Below, in pieces: positions 15,920 through 24,502 of a DNA stretch of 33,045 nt. Location of the stretch: NCBI GenBank assembly GCA_937928755.1, contig CALEZI010000126.1:1-33045 (forward strand), given 5' to 3'. The notes under the pieces were generated by a model, which was not told the DNA's origin, searched no databases, and worked only from the letters and a program-made list of their open reading frames with translations. The DNA is from an uncultured Rhodanobacteraceae bacterium (lineage in GTDB: Bacteria; Pseudomonadota; Gammaproteobacteria; Xanthomonadales; SZUA-5). The translations under genes and the position numbers were made by a program. The stretch's first letter is position 1, and every line of letters begins with the position of its first letter.

Positions 15920-17977
15920 TCAGCGGCGGGGGGTTTCCACGGTTGCCAGCGCATCGAGCACGATGTCTGGCGTCAGCAATTGCGGTAGAACCTTGGGCGC
16001 GCGGTTGGCGCCGGGATAGAGCACATACAAGGGCACGCCGGTGCGTTGGAATTGCGCCAGATAGCGCGTGATGGCTTCGTCGCGGCGGGTCCAGTCGCCC
16101 TTGATGTAAGTCACGCCCTGCTCGCGCATCGCCGCCTGGACGGCGTCGGTGGCGAGCGCCACGCGCTCGTTCGCCAGGCAGGTGATGCACCAGGCGGCGG
16201 TCATGTTGACCAATACCGCATCGCCTTGTTCGACCCGGGATTGCAGATCGGCGGCGTCGAACGCGACGCTGGACGACGCGGCCGACGCCGGCGACGCGGC
16301 CGGCTCGTGTGCGATGGCCTGCGACAGCGCATAGCCACCGGCGCCGAGCGCGAGCAGGGCCATGGCGATCGAGACGCGACCGCTGGCGGCCGAACCGAAC
16401 AACCACAAGGCCATCGCCAGGGCGACGGCGCCGGCCAGGACCAGGCCCATCGCCAACACGCCTTGTTGCTCGCCGAACACCCAGAGCAGCCACACCGCGC
16501 TCAGGTACAGCGGAAATGCCAGAAAGTGCTTGAAACGGTCCATCCAGGGGCCGGGGCGTGGCAAGCGCGCGGCCAGTCTGGGGCTCAAGGTCAGCGCCAG
16601 GTACGGCAACGCCAGGCCAAAGCCCAATGTCGCGAAGATCGAAAGAGCAACCGGTGCCGACTGCGTCAGCGCAAACCCGAGCGCGGCGCCCATCAGGGGT
16701 GCGGTGCACGGGCTGGCAACGATGGCGGCGAGCACGCCGGTGAACAGCGCCGCGCGATCGCCTTCGCCTTCGGTCAGCGATTGACCGATGCCCATCCAGC
16801 GCTCGCCGACGCTGAACACGCCGGACAAACTCAAGCCCATCGCAAAGAACAGGTACGCCAGCAATGCAACCAGCCACGGCTCCTGCAACTGAAATCCCCA
16901 GCCCAGCGCTTCGCCGGTGGCGCGCAAGCCCAGCAGCAGCCCGGCCAGCGCAACAAAGCTGAGCACCACGCCCAGCGTGTAGAACACGCCGTGGCGCGGA
17001 TGCGCCCCACCCTGCAGGCTGAGCGCCTTGAGCGCCAGCACCGGGAACACGCACGGCATCAGGTTGAGCACCGCGCCACCGAGCAGCGCGAACAACAGTG
17101 CCCAGCCGAAACCCAGCGGCGGCTCAGGTGTCGGCGCCACGGACGACGCTGCGGTGGTTGCCGGCGCCGTCAGATTCACCACGTCCGCTTGCAGAATCCA
17201 CGCCCGCGACTGCGGCGGTTTGCCCTGGGTGACGACGACGCTCAAGCGATCCGGTGCATCGCGGAAATAATCGCTGCGCGGCACCACCCAGCGCAGCACA
17301 CCGTTGCTCGCACTCGCGTCGCCCGGCACATTGGCGAGTACTTCGGCCTGGATCGGGAACAGGTCGAAAGTCTGGTCGGCGCTGAAACCCGCCGGCAGTT
17401 CGGCTTCGACGGTGACGCTGTCGGCTGCGATATGCGCGCTGGCGTTGGCGGCACTGGCGACCGGCCAGCGCGCTCTGGCGGCAGCAAAATCGGCGGCGTA
17501 CGGCCCTGAGTCGGCGAGCGTCCCGACCGGCACCGACAAGTCCAGCGACGCCGAACCCGGAATGCACTCCTCCTTGCACACCAGCCAGTCGATCTTGAGT
17601 TCGACCGGCAACCGGGTCGCGGAGTAGGTTGCCGGCACCTCCAGCGCCACCGGCAGCAGTTGGCGGTGGTGAAAACCGAAGTTGAAAAGGCCGGAAAGTT
17701 CGAAGCGCTCTGGATGCGGCCATGCGATCTCACTGGCCACGACGCCGTCGGGCAAGGTCCAGGTCAGCTTGGTCGGCAGACCGGAGTCGCCCGGATTGAT
17801 CCAGTAGGTATGCCAGTCCGGCGCGTGCTCCAGCAGCACACCGAGATTGAGCGGCTGTCCGGGCACGGCAGCCGATTCGGCGACCAGCGTGACCGCCAGC
17901 TCCGGCGTCTCGACGCGTTCGGCGGCCTGCACCGCCGATGCCAGCACCAGAGCCAGTCCAATCGCTGAATGTTTCAC
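15920..17977 (-). CDS. DsbD/ScsB-type thiol:disulfide interchange protein
   Basis: The 685-aa inner-membrane protein moves electrons from cytoplasmic thioredoxin to periplasmic partners. The order is: signal peptide (1-18, to AVQA); N-terminal beta domain with the redox pair C134/C138 (LVCKEEC); a DsbD transmembrane domain (about 240-550) with its two membrane cysteines in NLMPCVFP and ASPCTAPL; and a C-terminal thioredoxin domain with CITC at 597-600 (TAAWCITCLANER). All six catalytic cysteines are present. The long N-terminal domain (HAPDWHTYWINPGDSG) is more like ScsB than E. coli DsbD. The start is GTG 17977, with GGAAGGGG shortly upstream; longer frames add only non-signal sequence. A secreted redoxin follows 23 bp downstream, so the two probably form one periplasmic reduction pathway. 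No copper-resistance scs genes are visible. Confidence 0.93.
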   Translation of the reverse strand: MKHSAIGLALVLASAVQAAERVETPELAVTLVAESAAVPGQPLNLGVLLEHAPDWHTYWINPGDSGLPTKLTWTLPDGVVASEIAWPHPERFELSGLFNFGFHHRQLLPVALEVPATYSATRLPVELKIDWLVCKEECIPGSASLDLSVPVGTLADSGPYAADFAAARARWPVASAANASAHIAADSVTVEAELPAGFSADQTFDLFPIQAEVLANVPGDASASNGVLRWVVPRSDYFRDAPDRLSVVVTQGKPPQSRAWILQADVVNLTAPATTAASSVAPTPEPPLGFGWALLFALLGGAVLNLMPCVFPVLALKALSLQGGAHPRHGVFYTLGVVLSFVALAGLLLGLRATGEALGWGFQLQEPWLVALLAYLFFAMGLSLSGVFSVGERWMGIGQSLTEGEGDRAALFTGVLAAIVASPCTAPLMGAALGFALTQSAPVALSIFATLGFGLALPYLALTLSPRLAARLPRPGPWMDRFKHFLAFPLYLSAVWLLWVFGEQQGVLAMGLVLAGAVALAMALWLFGSAASGRVSIAMALLALGAGGYALSQAIAHEPAASPASAASSSVAFDAADLQSRVEQGDAVLVNMTAAWCITCLANERVALATDAVQAAMREQGVTYIKGDWTRRDEAITRYLAQFQRTGVPLYVLYPGANRAPKVLPQLLTPDIVLDALATVETPRR

Positions 17978-18183
17978 CGGAGCCCCTTCCTGGGTTGGTC
18001 TGCAACAGACCGGATATCGGGCGCGAAGTTGACAAATCCAGCGTCGTTTCGGCGTGTGCGACGGGCGCTTCGGCGCACGGGCCCGCGCCGGCGAGGACCT
18101 GCGGCACCGGTCCGGGCGAGCCGATCGACGGCATGCGCGTTCGAGTCCATGTAATCTCTCGATTTCAGCATGAACCCCTGCGA

Positions 18184-19404
18184 ATGCCTCCAGAGTCCGC
18201 CGCCGCCCGGCTGTACCTCGCGCCTGAGCTTCGTGTCGTGTGCCTTCCGGGCGGTGAGTTCCGGATCCAGTTCGGCCCGCATCAGATTGCCGGAGGGCCC
18301 CACACGCTGGCCATCCTGGCCGCATTTCGCACGCCCTCGACGCTCGTGGAAGCGCTGCACACGATCAAGTCGCAATTGCCCGGAACCGAGGACTGGATCG
18401 AGCTGACCTCGCAATTGCTCAACTGGCAACGCGCCGGGATCCTGATCCAGGAAACGCCGCAAGCGTCATCCGCACCGGCCCATGGAACCTGGGAGTTCGG
18501 CGCCGCACCCGTGCATATCGGGATGTTGAACGATCGCGAGCGTACGCAGCGATTCCTGAGTGCCATCAGCGCCAGTGTTCGGCCCGGCGATGTGGTGATC
18601 GACCTCGGTACCGGCACCGGCGTCATGGCGGTTGCGGCGGTACGCGCCGGTGCCGCCCGTGTTTACGCCATCGAGGCCTCCGGCATCGCCCATGTGGCGC
18701 GCCGTGTCTTCGAGGCGAACGGTGTAGCCGACAAGATCACCCTGATCGAGGGGCACTCGACGCAGATCCAGTTGCCCGAGCGCGCGGACCTGCTGACCGC
18801 CGAGTTGATCGGCAACGAGCCGCTCGCCGAGCGCATCCTGGAGTGCACCGCGGACGCGGTCGATCGCCTGCTGAAACCCGGGGCACGACTGATTCCGCAT
18901 CGACTGACCGTGTTTGCCGTTCCGGTCGAACTGCCGTCGATGTTTCGTGATCGATACCTGGTGTCGGCGGAAACGATCGCTCGTTGGCAACGTGAAATCG
19001 GGGTCGACTTTTCCGCGTTGGCCGAGCTGGCACGGTCGGCCCCCGCCACTTTCCAGGAATCGCAGATGATGGTGTCGCAATGGACTGCGCTGGCCGAACC
19101 GCAGATGATCTCGGACTTTGATCTGTCCGAGCCGGTGTCAGCGGCGTTGTCCGCGCATGCCCGGTTCATTGCCAGCTGCGACGGCCGCATCGATGCAATC
19201 GTCCTGTGGTTCAGCGCCGGGCTGTCCGCGGGCAATCAACTGTCCACCGACCCGCGGAAGCCGCGCATCGACAATTGTTGGGGGCATCCCGTGTATCTGC
19301 TGGCAACGCCGGCGAGCGTGAGAAACGGCGATCAGGTGCGGATGCGCCTGGAGGGCAGCAACCCGCGGACCGTGCAGGTCGCCGTCAACGCCGATCCGCC
19401 CTGA
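18184..19404 (+). CDS. PRMT-like class I SAM methyltransferase with extra N-terminal domain
   Basis: Residues about 110-405 follow the protein arginine methyltransferase plan: HIGMLNDRERTQRFLSAI (PRMT signature helix), VVIDLGTGTGVMAVAAV (motif I), VYAIEAS (acidic residue for the SAM ribose), TAELIGNEPLAERILE (E207, E212 and E216, in place of the double-E loop), LLKPGARLIPHRLTVFAVPVE (post-III), and a C-terminal part with NCWGHPVYLL where PRMTs have the THW loop. Residues 1-95 form a separate small domain (CLPGGEFRIQFGPHQIAGG ... LLNWQRAGILIQ) that I do not recognise; it could be a winged-helix or peptide-recognition module. The start is uncertain: ATG 18184 is used and ATG 18133 is in frame; neither has a clear ribosome-binding site. 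The gene stands alone, divergent from dsbD. Arginine methylation is inferred from fold motifs; other nucleophiles are possible. Confidence 0.75.
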   Translation: MPPESAAARLYLAPELRVVCLPGGEFRIQFGPHQIAGGPHTLAILAAFRTPSTLVEALHTIKSQLPGTEDWIELTSQLLNWQRAGILIQETPQASSAPAHGTWEFGAAPVHIGMLNDRERTQRFLSAISASVRPGDVVIDLGTGTGVMAVAAVRAGAARVYAIEASGIAHVARRVFEANGVADKITLIEGHSTQIQLPERADLLTAELIGNEPLAERILECTADAVDRLLKPGARLIPHRLTVFAVPVELPSMFRDRYLVSAETIARWQREIGVDFSALAELARSAPATFQESQMMVSQWTALAEPQMISDFDLSEPVSAALSAHARFIASCDGRIDAIVLWFSAGLSAGNQLSTDPRKPRIDNCWGHPVYLLATPASVRNGDQVRMRLEGSNPRTVQVAVNADPP

Positions 19405-19468
19405 CTCGGCGCGCAGGGCGACGTGCGCTCGCCGACTGAGGTCTTGGCCTTCACCGCGAGCCCCCGAT

Positions 19469-20527
19469 TCACTGCTTGCGCACGATATGCGGCGCAAGTG
19501 CTTGTGCCAGGGCAGCGTGTCCGGACGCCCGCAAGTGATCGTCGAGCCGATAGTAGGCGCTGCGGTCGACGACCTTGGTGCTGTCGATCACCACCACGTC
19601 GACGTCGGGGATACCTTCCAGGCTCGACCTGAAAGCCTGCGCAAACCCTTCGCGGTTGCGCGCGTAGGAGTTCGATTCGAAGACGATCAGGCGCTTGCCG
19701 GCAAGCGCGGGTTGGAACGTCTTGACGACAGCAGCAAATGTCGCTGCCTCGGCCTCCAGATTCGGGACTCCTGATCCGAATGCGGGTGCCCACCCGAAAT
19801 GACGGAATGCGCCGATGGCGCCGCTCGACAGTCGCAGCAGAAGCGGATCTGCCTTCGCCTGCAGGTAGGCTTCGCGCGCCTCGTTGTGGCGCTCTGCCCA
19901 ACGCGGTGCGTCGCGCCAGAACCGGTCCGTATCCTGCAGGTATTCCAGGTTCTCGCCGTGGTCGTTCTCGCAGTATTGCAGGACCACGGTTTCAGCCGAT
20001 GCCGCGTAACGCTCCAACGCGCGCAATTCTCGCGGCGTTCCCCAGGAACTCATCGCCAGGTTGCGCACGTCCTGCCCGGTCATCTGCTGCAGCAGCGACG
20101 AATACACTTCGCTGTCGCCCACGCCCCAGCCCATCGCATGCGAATCGCCGAGTACCGCGATCGGTGCATCGGGTCGTGCGTGCGCATTCCTGAAGCCGTC
20201 GGAATCGATGGTGAGCGTGGTCTCGAACTCCAGTGCGTCGAAATGGCACACGCCCGGCGTCAAGCGATAAACCAGATCATCGGCGGTCATTCGACCGCAG
20301 TCGTACTGCAGGATGTCGCGCACATGGCCGAGATAGACCATCTCGAAGAGCTGGGTATGGCGCCAATACCAGAGCGCGATCAGCGCGAGCAGCAGCAAGG
20401 TCATCGACGCCACCAGCAATGCGCTTCTGGCGGCTCGCCAGAAGCGCCGGGTACTGGCGGCAAGCTTCGGCGCGCCGGCGTCAACGGCCATCGACAAGGC
20501 TACTCGGGCGCTTGATCGATGCTGCAT
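19469..20527 (-). CDS. Membrane-anchored SGNH/GDSL-family hydrolase
   Basis: The 352-aa protein has one N-terminal transmembrane helix (about 36-54, LLVASMTLLLLALIALWYW) and an SGNH-hydrolase domain facing the periplasm. Block I is AVLGDSHAMGWGVG with Ser129; QYCENDHGEN (N188, D189) resembles block III; DDHLRASGHAALA (D329/H331) is the block V Asp-His pair. The block I form GDSH rather than GDSL is typical of the acyl-ester hydrolase or acyltransferase types acting on polysaccharides and envelope glycans. Substrate unknown. ATG 20527 is used; ATG 20491 is an alternative. It converges on the PRMT-like gene and lies 112 bp after the YfcC gene start region on the same strand, with no tight coupling. 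Confidence 0.8.
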   Translation of the reverse strand: MQHRSSARVALSMAVDAGAPKLAASTRRFWRAARSALLVASMTLLLLALIALWYWRHTQLFEMVYLGHVRDILQYDCGRMTADDLVYRLTPGVCHFDALEFETTLTIDSDGFRNAHARPDAPIAVLGDSHAMGWGVGDSEVYSSLLQQMTGQDVRNLAMSSWGTPRELRALERYAASAETVVLQYCENDHGENLEYLQDTDRFWRDAPRWAERHNEAREAYLQAKADPLLLRLSSGAIGAFRHFGWAPAFGSGVPNLEAEAATFAAVVKTFQPALAGKRLIVFESNSYARNREGFAQAFRSSLEGIPDVDVVVIDSTKVVDRSAYYRLDDHLRASGHAALAQALAPHIVRKQ

Positions 20528-20639
20528 CGCTGCTCAGTGCATCCTGTTGTCCTGCCATGCGTACGCCCATGCCAACCTCCTGTCCGACCCAATGCCTGCG
20601 AAAGCGCCAATCGTCTGATGCCTGCCGGCAGTGTTGCCC

Positions 20640-22091
20640 TCAGGCGTAGCCGGCGAACACCGCGCCGACCACGAACAGCGCCGACAGGCCGAGCAGCCAG
20701 ACCATCCACAGGGTGATGAACCGCGCCCACACCATCCAGTCGATGCGCGCCGCGCCGAGCACGCCCATCAGCGTCGCCGAGGTCGGTACGATGATGTTGG
20801 TCAGGCCATCGCCGAGCTGGAAGGCGAGCACGCTGACCTGGCGGCTGACGCCGAGCAGATCGCCGAGCGGGGCCATGATCGGCATGGTCAACGCGGCCTG
20901 ACCGGAGCCCGAGGGCACCAGGAAGTTGATCGCCGACTGCAGCGCCAGCATCAGCAACGCGGCGAGCGCCGCCGGCAGGCCTTCGAGCGCGTGCGCCAGT
21001 TGATACAGCAGGGTATTCAGCACGCTCGGCTGGCTCGGATCAGTGCCGCCGAGCAGCAGGATCAGCGCCTTCGCCAACGCCACCACCAGCACCACCGGCA
21101 GCATCTGCGCCGCGCCTTCGCGGAAGCCGTCCGCCAGCGCATTGGCGTCCAGTCCCGGGCGTCGTCCCAGCCAGGCAATGAAACCGGCGAGCATTCCCAT
21201 GGCAAAGAACTGCGCGGCGAGTTCGGGCAGGAAGTACTGACGCTGGGTAACCCCGTAGATCACCCAGACCATGGTGGCGGCGAGTACCAGCATGATGCAG
21301 ATGTCGGCGCGACTGGCGCGTTCGACAGCCAGCGCCGATTCGTGTGCGGCGCGGACCACCTGCGCACGGCGTTGCCGCAGCGCGTGACGCAAGGTCAGTA
21401 CGGCACCGAGCGCCGTGAAGATCGACCACATCGCCACCCGCAGACCCGCGCCCGATACCGGCGGCAGGCCGGCCACGCCCTGCGCGACGATCACGCTGAA
21501 GGGGTTCATCCAACTGGTGGCGAAGCCGATCTGGGTAGCTACGAAAGTCACCAGCACCACGCAGAACGCGTCGAGCCCCAGGCGCGCGAACACCGGCACC
21601 AGCAGCAACACGAACGGGATGGTTTCTTCGCCCATGCCGAAGACCGCGCCGCCGAGCGAAAACAGCACGAACAGCCCGGGGATCAGGATGGCGATGCGAT
21701 GTTCGAAGCGGGTTACGAAGCCGGTCAGCGTGCGGTCGATGGCGCCAGTGCGCATGAGCACGCCAAAGCTGCCGCCGAGCACCAGCAGGAAGGCAATGAT
21801 GCCCACCGCCGACCCAAACTTGTCGCCGGAGACCATGCCCTCGAACGGCAGGTTCAGCAGCCCCAGATTGCCGCCTTCGGCGAACAGCGGCACCGCGGTC
21901 GGCTCGCCGCTTTGCTCGTAACTGTGCAGGACCACCGACACCTGACGCGAAGTCTCGCTGCGACTGACCTCGGCAAAACGCCCGGGCGCGATGAAGGCCA
22001 CCACAATGGCCACCAACACGGCCACCAGGGCAAGGATCAGCAGCGTGTCGGGCGCCTGCATCGGCGGCTTGGTGGTGCGCGCGTCGGTCAC
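20640..22091 (-). CDS. YfcC/DcuC-family membrane carrier
   Basis: The 483-aa protein has about 11-13 hydrophobic segments. Family segments are GGAVFGMGEETIPFVLLLVP, FATSWMNPFSVIVAQ, NFLVPSGSGQAALTMPIMAP and LGDGLTNIIVPTSATLMGVL, all typical of YfcC-like members of the C4-dicarboxylate anaerobic carrier superfamily. Substrates of YfcC proteins are poorly defined; dicarboxylates, basic amino acids or peptides are all possible. The start is a GTG at 22091 without a clear ribosome-binding site; an ATG lies at 22061. The fbp gene lies 191 bp upstream on the same strand, and the spacing does not argue for a shared operon. Confidence 0.88.
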   Translation of the reverse strand: MTDARTTKPPMQAPDTLLILALVAVLVAIVVAFIAPGRFAEVSRSETSRQVSVVLHSYEQSGEPTAVPLFAEGGNLGLLNLPFEGMVSGDKFGSAVGIIAFLLVLGGSFGVLMRTGAIDRTLTGFVTRFEHRIAILIPGLFVLFSLGGAVFGMGEETIPFVLLLVPVFARLGLDAFCVVLVTFVATQIGFATSWMNPFSVIVAQGVAGLPPVSGAGLRVAMWSIFTALGAVLTLRHALRQRRAQVVRAAHESALAVERASRADICIMLVLAATMVWVIYGVTQRQYFLPELAAQFFAMGMLAGFIAWLGRRPGLDANALADGFREGAAQMLPVVLVVALAKALILLLGGTDPSQPSVLNTLLYQLAHALEGLPAALAALLMLALQSAINFLVPSGSGQAALTMPIMAPLGDLLGVSRQVSVLAFQLGDGLTNIIVPTSATLMGVLGAARIDWMVWARFITLWMVWLLGLSALFVVGAVFAGYA

Positions 22092-22282
22092 GGGGCAGGG
22101 TCGATCGGTGGCTCAGGGCACAAGCCCGATTGTGCAGCCACCGTCACGGCGATGCACGCCCGGCGGCGGCCCGCAGGAATCTGCGCAATGGTCACGCCGT
22201 CCATTGCGTGCGCATCGATGTGCTCCAGGGCGAGGGAAACGTCGTGAGTATGCCGGCGGGCGGCTGCGACAGGTTCAGCCGG

Positions 22283-23299
22283 TCAAGTTCGCGGCGCAGA
22301 CTCGCGATGGTATTCCGTGACCCTCTCCACCTCGTTCTTCGACCCGAGGAATACCGGCACGCGCTGGTGCAATTCGGTGGGCTGCACCTCGAGCATTCGC
22401 TGCATGCCGTCGGTGGCGGCCCCACCGGCCTGCTCGATGATGAAGGCCATCGGGTTGGCTTCGTACATCAGGCGCAGTTTTCCCGGTTTGCCCTGGTCCT
22501 TGAGGTCGCGTGGATACATGAAGATGCCGCCGCGAGTGAGGATGCGGTGCACGTCGGCGACCATGCTGGCGACCCAGCGCATGTTGAAGTCGCGCCCCCT
22601 GGGGCCGGTCTTTCCGGCCAGAAGTTCGTCGATGTAGCGCCGCATCGGAGGCTCCCAATGGCGCATGTTCGAGGCGTTGACGGCAAATTCCTGGGTGTCG
22701 GGCGGAATCGTCAGGTTGCGTTCGGTCAGAATGAACGAGCCCATCTCGCGATTCAGCGTGAAGCTGTGCACGCCTGAACCGGTGGTCAGTACGAGGATGG
22801 TGCTCGGGCCGTAAACCGCGTATCCGGCGGCGAGTTGCTGGGTACCGGGTTGCAGGAACGCACTTTCGGTGGGTTCGGTCACGCCGTCCGGGCAACGCAG
22901 GACCGAAAAGATGGTGCCGACCGAGATGTTGACGTCGATGTTGGAACTGCCGTCGAGCGGATCGAACAGCAACAGGTACTCGCCCTTGGGAAAACGATGC
23001 GGGATGGCGTGCGGATGATCCATCTCCTCGGAGGCGATCGCCGCCAGGTGGCCGCCCCATTCGTTGGCGTCGAGCAGGATTTCGTTCGACAGCACGTCGA
23101 GCTTCTTCTGCACCTCGCCCTGCACGTTCTCGCTGTGCGCACTGCCGAGCACGCCGCCCAGCGCGCCCTTGCCGATCGCAATCGAGATCGCCTTGCAGGC
23201 GCGCGCCACGACTTCGATCAACAGGCGCAGGTCCGAATTGATGTGACCCAGTTCGCGCTGTTCCTCGATCAGGAAGCGGGTCAGCGAGATGGCTTTCAT
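22283..23299 (-). CDS. fbp: Fructose-1,6-bisphosphatase, class I
   Basis: FBPase hydrolyses fructose 1,6-bisphosphate to fructose 6-phosphate in gluconeogenesis, in the cytoplasm. The 338-aa length is normal. The metal/phosphate-binding motif LFDPLDGSSNIDVNISVGTI (about 111-130) is intact. ASEEMD (about 89-94) supplies further metal ligands, KLRLMYEANPMAFIIEQAGG (about 275-294) is the substrate-binding and signature segment, and GSKNEVERV lies close to the C-terminus. The ATG at 23299 has GAGG 8 nt upstream. It follows the GNAT-fusion gene on the same strand with a 106-bp gap and is probably its own transcription unit. Confidence 0.97.
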   Translation of the reverse strand: MKAISLTRFLIEEQRELGHINSDLRLLIEVVARACKAISIAIGKGALGGVLGSAHSENVQGEVQKKLDVLSNEILLDANEWGGHLAAIASEEMDHPHAIPHRFPKGEYLLLFDPLDGSSNIDVNISVGTIFSVLRCPDGVTEPTESAFLQPGTQQLAAGYAVYGPSTILVLTTGSGVHSFTLNREMGSFILTERNLTIPPDTQEFAVNASNMRHWEPPMRRYIDELLAGKTGPRGRDFNMRWVASMVADVHRILTRGGIFMYPRDLKDQGKPGKLRLMYEANPMAFIIEQAGGAATDGMQRMLEVQPTELHQRVPVFLGSKNEVERVTEYHRESAPRT

Positions 23300-23405
23300 C
23301 CTGGAAACCTCAGTGGGGCGGGGGTGCAGGGCAACGGCGAACGGGCGCGGATTCTGCCGCGTCGAGCCGCACTTGGGAACTCGGCAGGTCGAACGGGTTG
23401 CTCGT

Positions 23406-24368
23406 TCAAAGCCCCAGTCGGCGCAATTCGGGCGGCGCCTCGGCGCGCTCCCAGACCTCATCGAACAGACGCTTCAGTTCATCCCGGCGCGGCGCGTAGC
23501 AGGTATCGCCTACTCCTTCGAAGCGGTCGCCGAAGGCGCGGAAAAGGTACCCGCCCTGATCGGTCAGCACAAAAGCGCCGGGATACTGGGCATCTTCATG
23601 CGACACCCGGCGAATGTGCACGATGCTGGACAGGCGCTGGGACAAATCGAGCAGGCGATGGCCGTCGCGCACCACCCGGGTCACGTCCTGGATCAGCACG
23701 CGCACACTGGCGCCCTTGCCGGACAGCGCTACCTTGCGGATGGCTTCGGATATCGCGGGATCCTCGTACAGATCGGGTTCGAGATCGCGGCTGTAGACGC
23801 AAATCTCGCGGCGGGCGCTTTCGATCAGCGCCAAGGTGGCATCGCGCAGGTCGCCGAAGCGTTCGAATACCAGCCTGAGCGACTGTGCCGTCGCCGGGAT
23901 CAGCAAGGAAGGCAATGCCGGGGGCGGCCCGGCCTGCGGCAGATCCAGCTGCATGTTCTGGTGCGGAATATTGCACTCCATGTACTCGGCGCCAGTGACG
24001 GCAAAACCGGCTTTCTCGTAAAAGGGAATCGCGTAAGTTTGCGCGCTCAACGTCAGGCGACGCAGGCCGCGTGCCGCAGCGCGTTCGACCAGGTGGCGCA
24101 GGATCGCCTCGCCGACGCCCTCGCCGCGCCACTCCTTCACGACCGCCATGCGGCCGATGCGGCCATCCGGCGTGAGCCTGCCGGTTGCGATCGGTTCGCC
24201 GGATCGGGTGCGCGCCAGCGCGTGATCGGCGGTGGCATCGTCGGCATCCCATTCCTCGCTCTCGGGGATGTTCTGCTCCTCGATGAAGACCGCGGTGCGG
24301 ACGGCCCTGAGCGCGTCTGCATCCACCGACCAGACCGCGGGCTCGATGAAATAGCGATCTTCGATCAT
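23406..24368 (-). CDS. GNAT acetyltransferase fused to a phospholipase-D-like (DUF7931-type) domain
   Basis: The 320-aa protein has two parts. Residues 1-145 are a GNAT domain of the ElaA-like type: VFIEEQNIPESEEWDADD, the acetyl-CoA loop MAVVKEWRGEGVGEAILRHL, and IPFYEKAGFAVTGAEYMECN. Residues about 155-320 look like the half-PLD fold I know as DUF7931: ARREICVYSRDLEPDLYEDP, then VRVLIQDVTRVVRDGHRLLD and GYLFRAFGDRFEGVGDTCY. A complete HKD catalytic motif is not visible, so hydrolase activity of the second half is doubtful. Acceptor substrate unknown. It is divergent from the acuI-like gene, with 134 bp between starts. Confidence 0.82.
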   Translation of the reverse strand: MIEDRYFIEPAVWSVDADALRAVRTAVFIEEQNIPESEEWDADDATADHALARTRSGEPIATGRLTPDGRIGRMAVVKEWRGEGVGEAILRHLVERAAARGLRRLTLSAQTYAIPFYEKAGFAVTGAEYMECNIPHQNMQLDLPQAGPPPALPSLLIPATAQSLRLVFERFGDLRDATLALIESARREICVYSRDLEPDLYEDPAISEAIRKVALSGKGASVRVLIQDVTRVVRDGHRLLDLSQRLSSIVHIRRVSHEDAQYPGAFVLTDQGGYLFRAFGDRFEGVGDTCYAPRRDELKRLFDEVWERAEAPPELRRLGL

Positions 24369-24502
24369 GGCTGTGACCCGGCATCGAACGGTTGCGTGGA
24401 GAATAGCCGCTGTCGCCGCAGACTGTGCTCGATCAGCGGGCGTCGGAGTGCCCGCGGGTCAGGCGTGTAGACTTCAGGAAGCAATCCAGCCGAGACCGTC
24501 GC

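Noticed and set aside
15897..17054. N-terminal extension of the redoxin frame to 17054
   Set aside because: It would overlap dsbD out of frame. The MMKAVL signal peptide with its own ribosome-binding site at 15896 is the evident start.
16046..17509. A 487-codon plus-strand frame opposite dsbD
   Set aside because: Antisense shadow; the DsbD reading has all catalytic cysteines and membrane helices.
20631..22247. A 538-codon plus-strand frame opposite the YfcC gene
   Set aside because: The minus-strand protein has clear YfcC motifs and transmembrane helices; the plus-strand product is Gln/His/Arg-rich, typical of a GC-rich antisense shadow.
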